From contig NW_015622542.1 in the NCBI RefSeq assembly GCF_000835495.1, positions 434,001 to 498,000 on the forward strand: a stretch of 64,000 nucleotides of DNA, in the 5' to 3' direction. The position numbers and the translations under genes were made by a program. The notes beneath the pieces were generated by a model. It searched no databases. It saw only the letters and a program-made list of their open reading frames with translations, and had not been told where the DNA came from. The DNA is from Cladophialophora immunda. Lineage: Eukaryota > Ascomycota > Eurotiomycetes > Chaetothyriales > Herpotrichiellaceae. The number at the start of each line of letters is the position of its first letter. Position 1 is the first letter of the stretch. Below, in pieces: positions 63,480 through 64,000 of this stretch.

Positions 63480-64000
63480 ATGACTGCCCCTCGAGAACTT
63501 CCAATCACTTACGACCCTTCGGTTGAGAAGGGCGTCGAGATACATGCTGAACGGGCCGAAGACATTAACGCCTTGTCCGACCCGGACGAAGGCAAGACGG
63601 ACGAAGAGAGAAGAGCCATCGTATGTCGCGCTTCAACTTTTGCTCCTCATGGAGTTCTATAATTTCTGACATTCCCCGGCAAAAGGACCGCAAATTGATG
63701 TGGAAAGTCGACATGTGGATTATCCCATGGCTTTCCTTCCTGTACCTGCTGTCTTTCCTCGACAGGACTAACATTGGGAATGCGCGGCTGGCGGGCTTGG
63801 AGGATGATCTCGGCATGAAGGGACACGACTATAACAATGCATTGACAGTCTTCTTTGTATGGCTCCACAAATCTTAGAATGGTTGTCATGCTAATCACTC
63901 GCCCAGGTGAGCTATGCTATAGCAGAGGCTATGACAAATGTTCTTCTGAAGCGATTGACGCCGCGAATCTTCTTTATGGGAATTATGGTACTCTGGGGTA
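63480..64000 (+). CDS. MFS permease, Dal5 type, 5' part only
   Basis: The window ends inside this gene. Exons 63480-63620, 63686-63856 and 63907 to beyond 64000; introns 65 and 50 bp; all junctions are phase 0. The visible 135 residues include MWIIPWLSFLYLLSFLDRTN followed by IGNARLAGLE, then VSYAIAEAMTNVLLKRLTPR. This is the typical first part of anion:cation symporter (allantoate-permease) family members. It would sit in the plasma membrane and import an organic acid. It is a different paralogue from the permease at 55553. It is divergent from the CYP504-like P450, which suggests the P450's substrate as its cargo, but this is not shown. Confidence 0.85.

Noticed and set aside
1..64000. CRISPR arrays, rRNA genes, intact transposons or viral genes
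   Set aside because: No regularly spaced repeats, transposase or reverse-transcriptase motifs, terminal repeats with duplications or capsid/polymerase genes were found.

Overview
The window looks like a euchromatic stretch of a filamentous ascomycete (Pezizomycotina). Nearly all spliced genes have 45-70 bp introns with GTRNGT-like donors, CTRAC/CTRAT-like branch sites and YAG or AAG acceptors. The gene families are typical of the group: a GT69 CAP59-type mannosyltransferase, a NACHT-ankyrin STAND protein, Zn2Cys6, C2H2 and zinc-cluster-less regulators, CYP52-clan and CYP504-like P450s, and Dal5-type permeases. I cannot fix the class from the sequence. I see no intact transposon, rRNA, tRNA or CRISPR. 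All gene models were spliced by eye from reading frame, splice sites and family fit. Most carry exon coordinates in the evidence.

Layout. 0-8 kb: a DUF1349 protein, a homoserine-acetyltransferase-like hydrolase, a flavin-reductase-fold protein and a sodium:solute symporter with one long intron. 8-13 kb: an RRM-like protein and the GT69 mannosyltransferase. 13-21 kb: an NmrA-like sensor, a regulator without a zinc cluster and a small beta-carbonic anhydrase split over six short exons. 21-30 kb: poly(A) polymerase, a DUF2235 (Tle1-like) hydrolase, an amidase and a short-chain dehydrogenase. 31-46 kb is more accessory: a tail-anchored-looking fungal protein; divergent from it a large ORF joining a trypsin-like fold to a degenerate kinase; a 38 bp-armed inverted repeat just after its stop; a metallo-beta-lactamase; a CYP52-clan P450; a frameshifted kinase C-lobe fragment; and a 1484-residue NACHT-ankyrin protein with eight exact-length 102 bp ankyrin units.

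46-64 kb reads as a catabolic neighbourhood: acetoacetyl-CoA synthetase and acyl-CoA thioesterase (divergent), a CTF1/FarA-like Zn2Cys6 regulator, a class III CoA-transferase divergent from a Dal5-type permease, a C2H2-Fungal_trans regulator, and a CYP504 (phenylacetate hydroxylase-like) P450 divergent from a second permease that runs off the window. A plausible logic, inferred only, is uptake of an organic or aromatic acid, ring hydroxylation, CoA transfer and trimming, and capture of the acetoacetate formed by homogentisate-type ring cleavage. The ring-cleavage genes themselves are not in the window.
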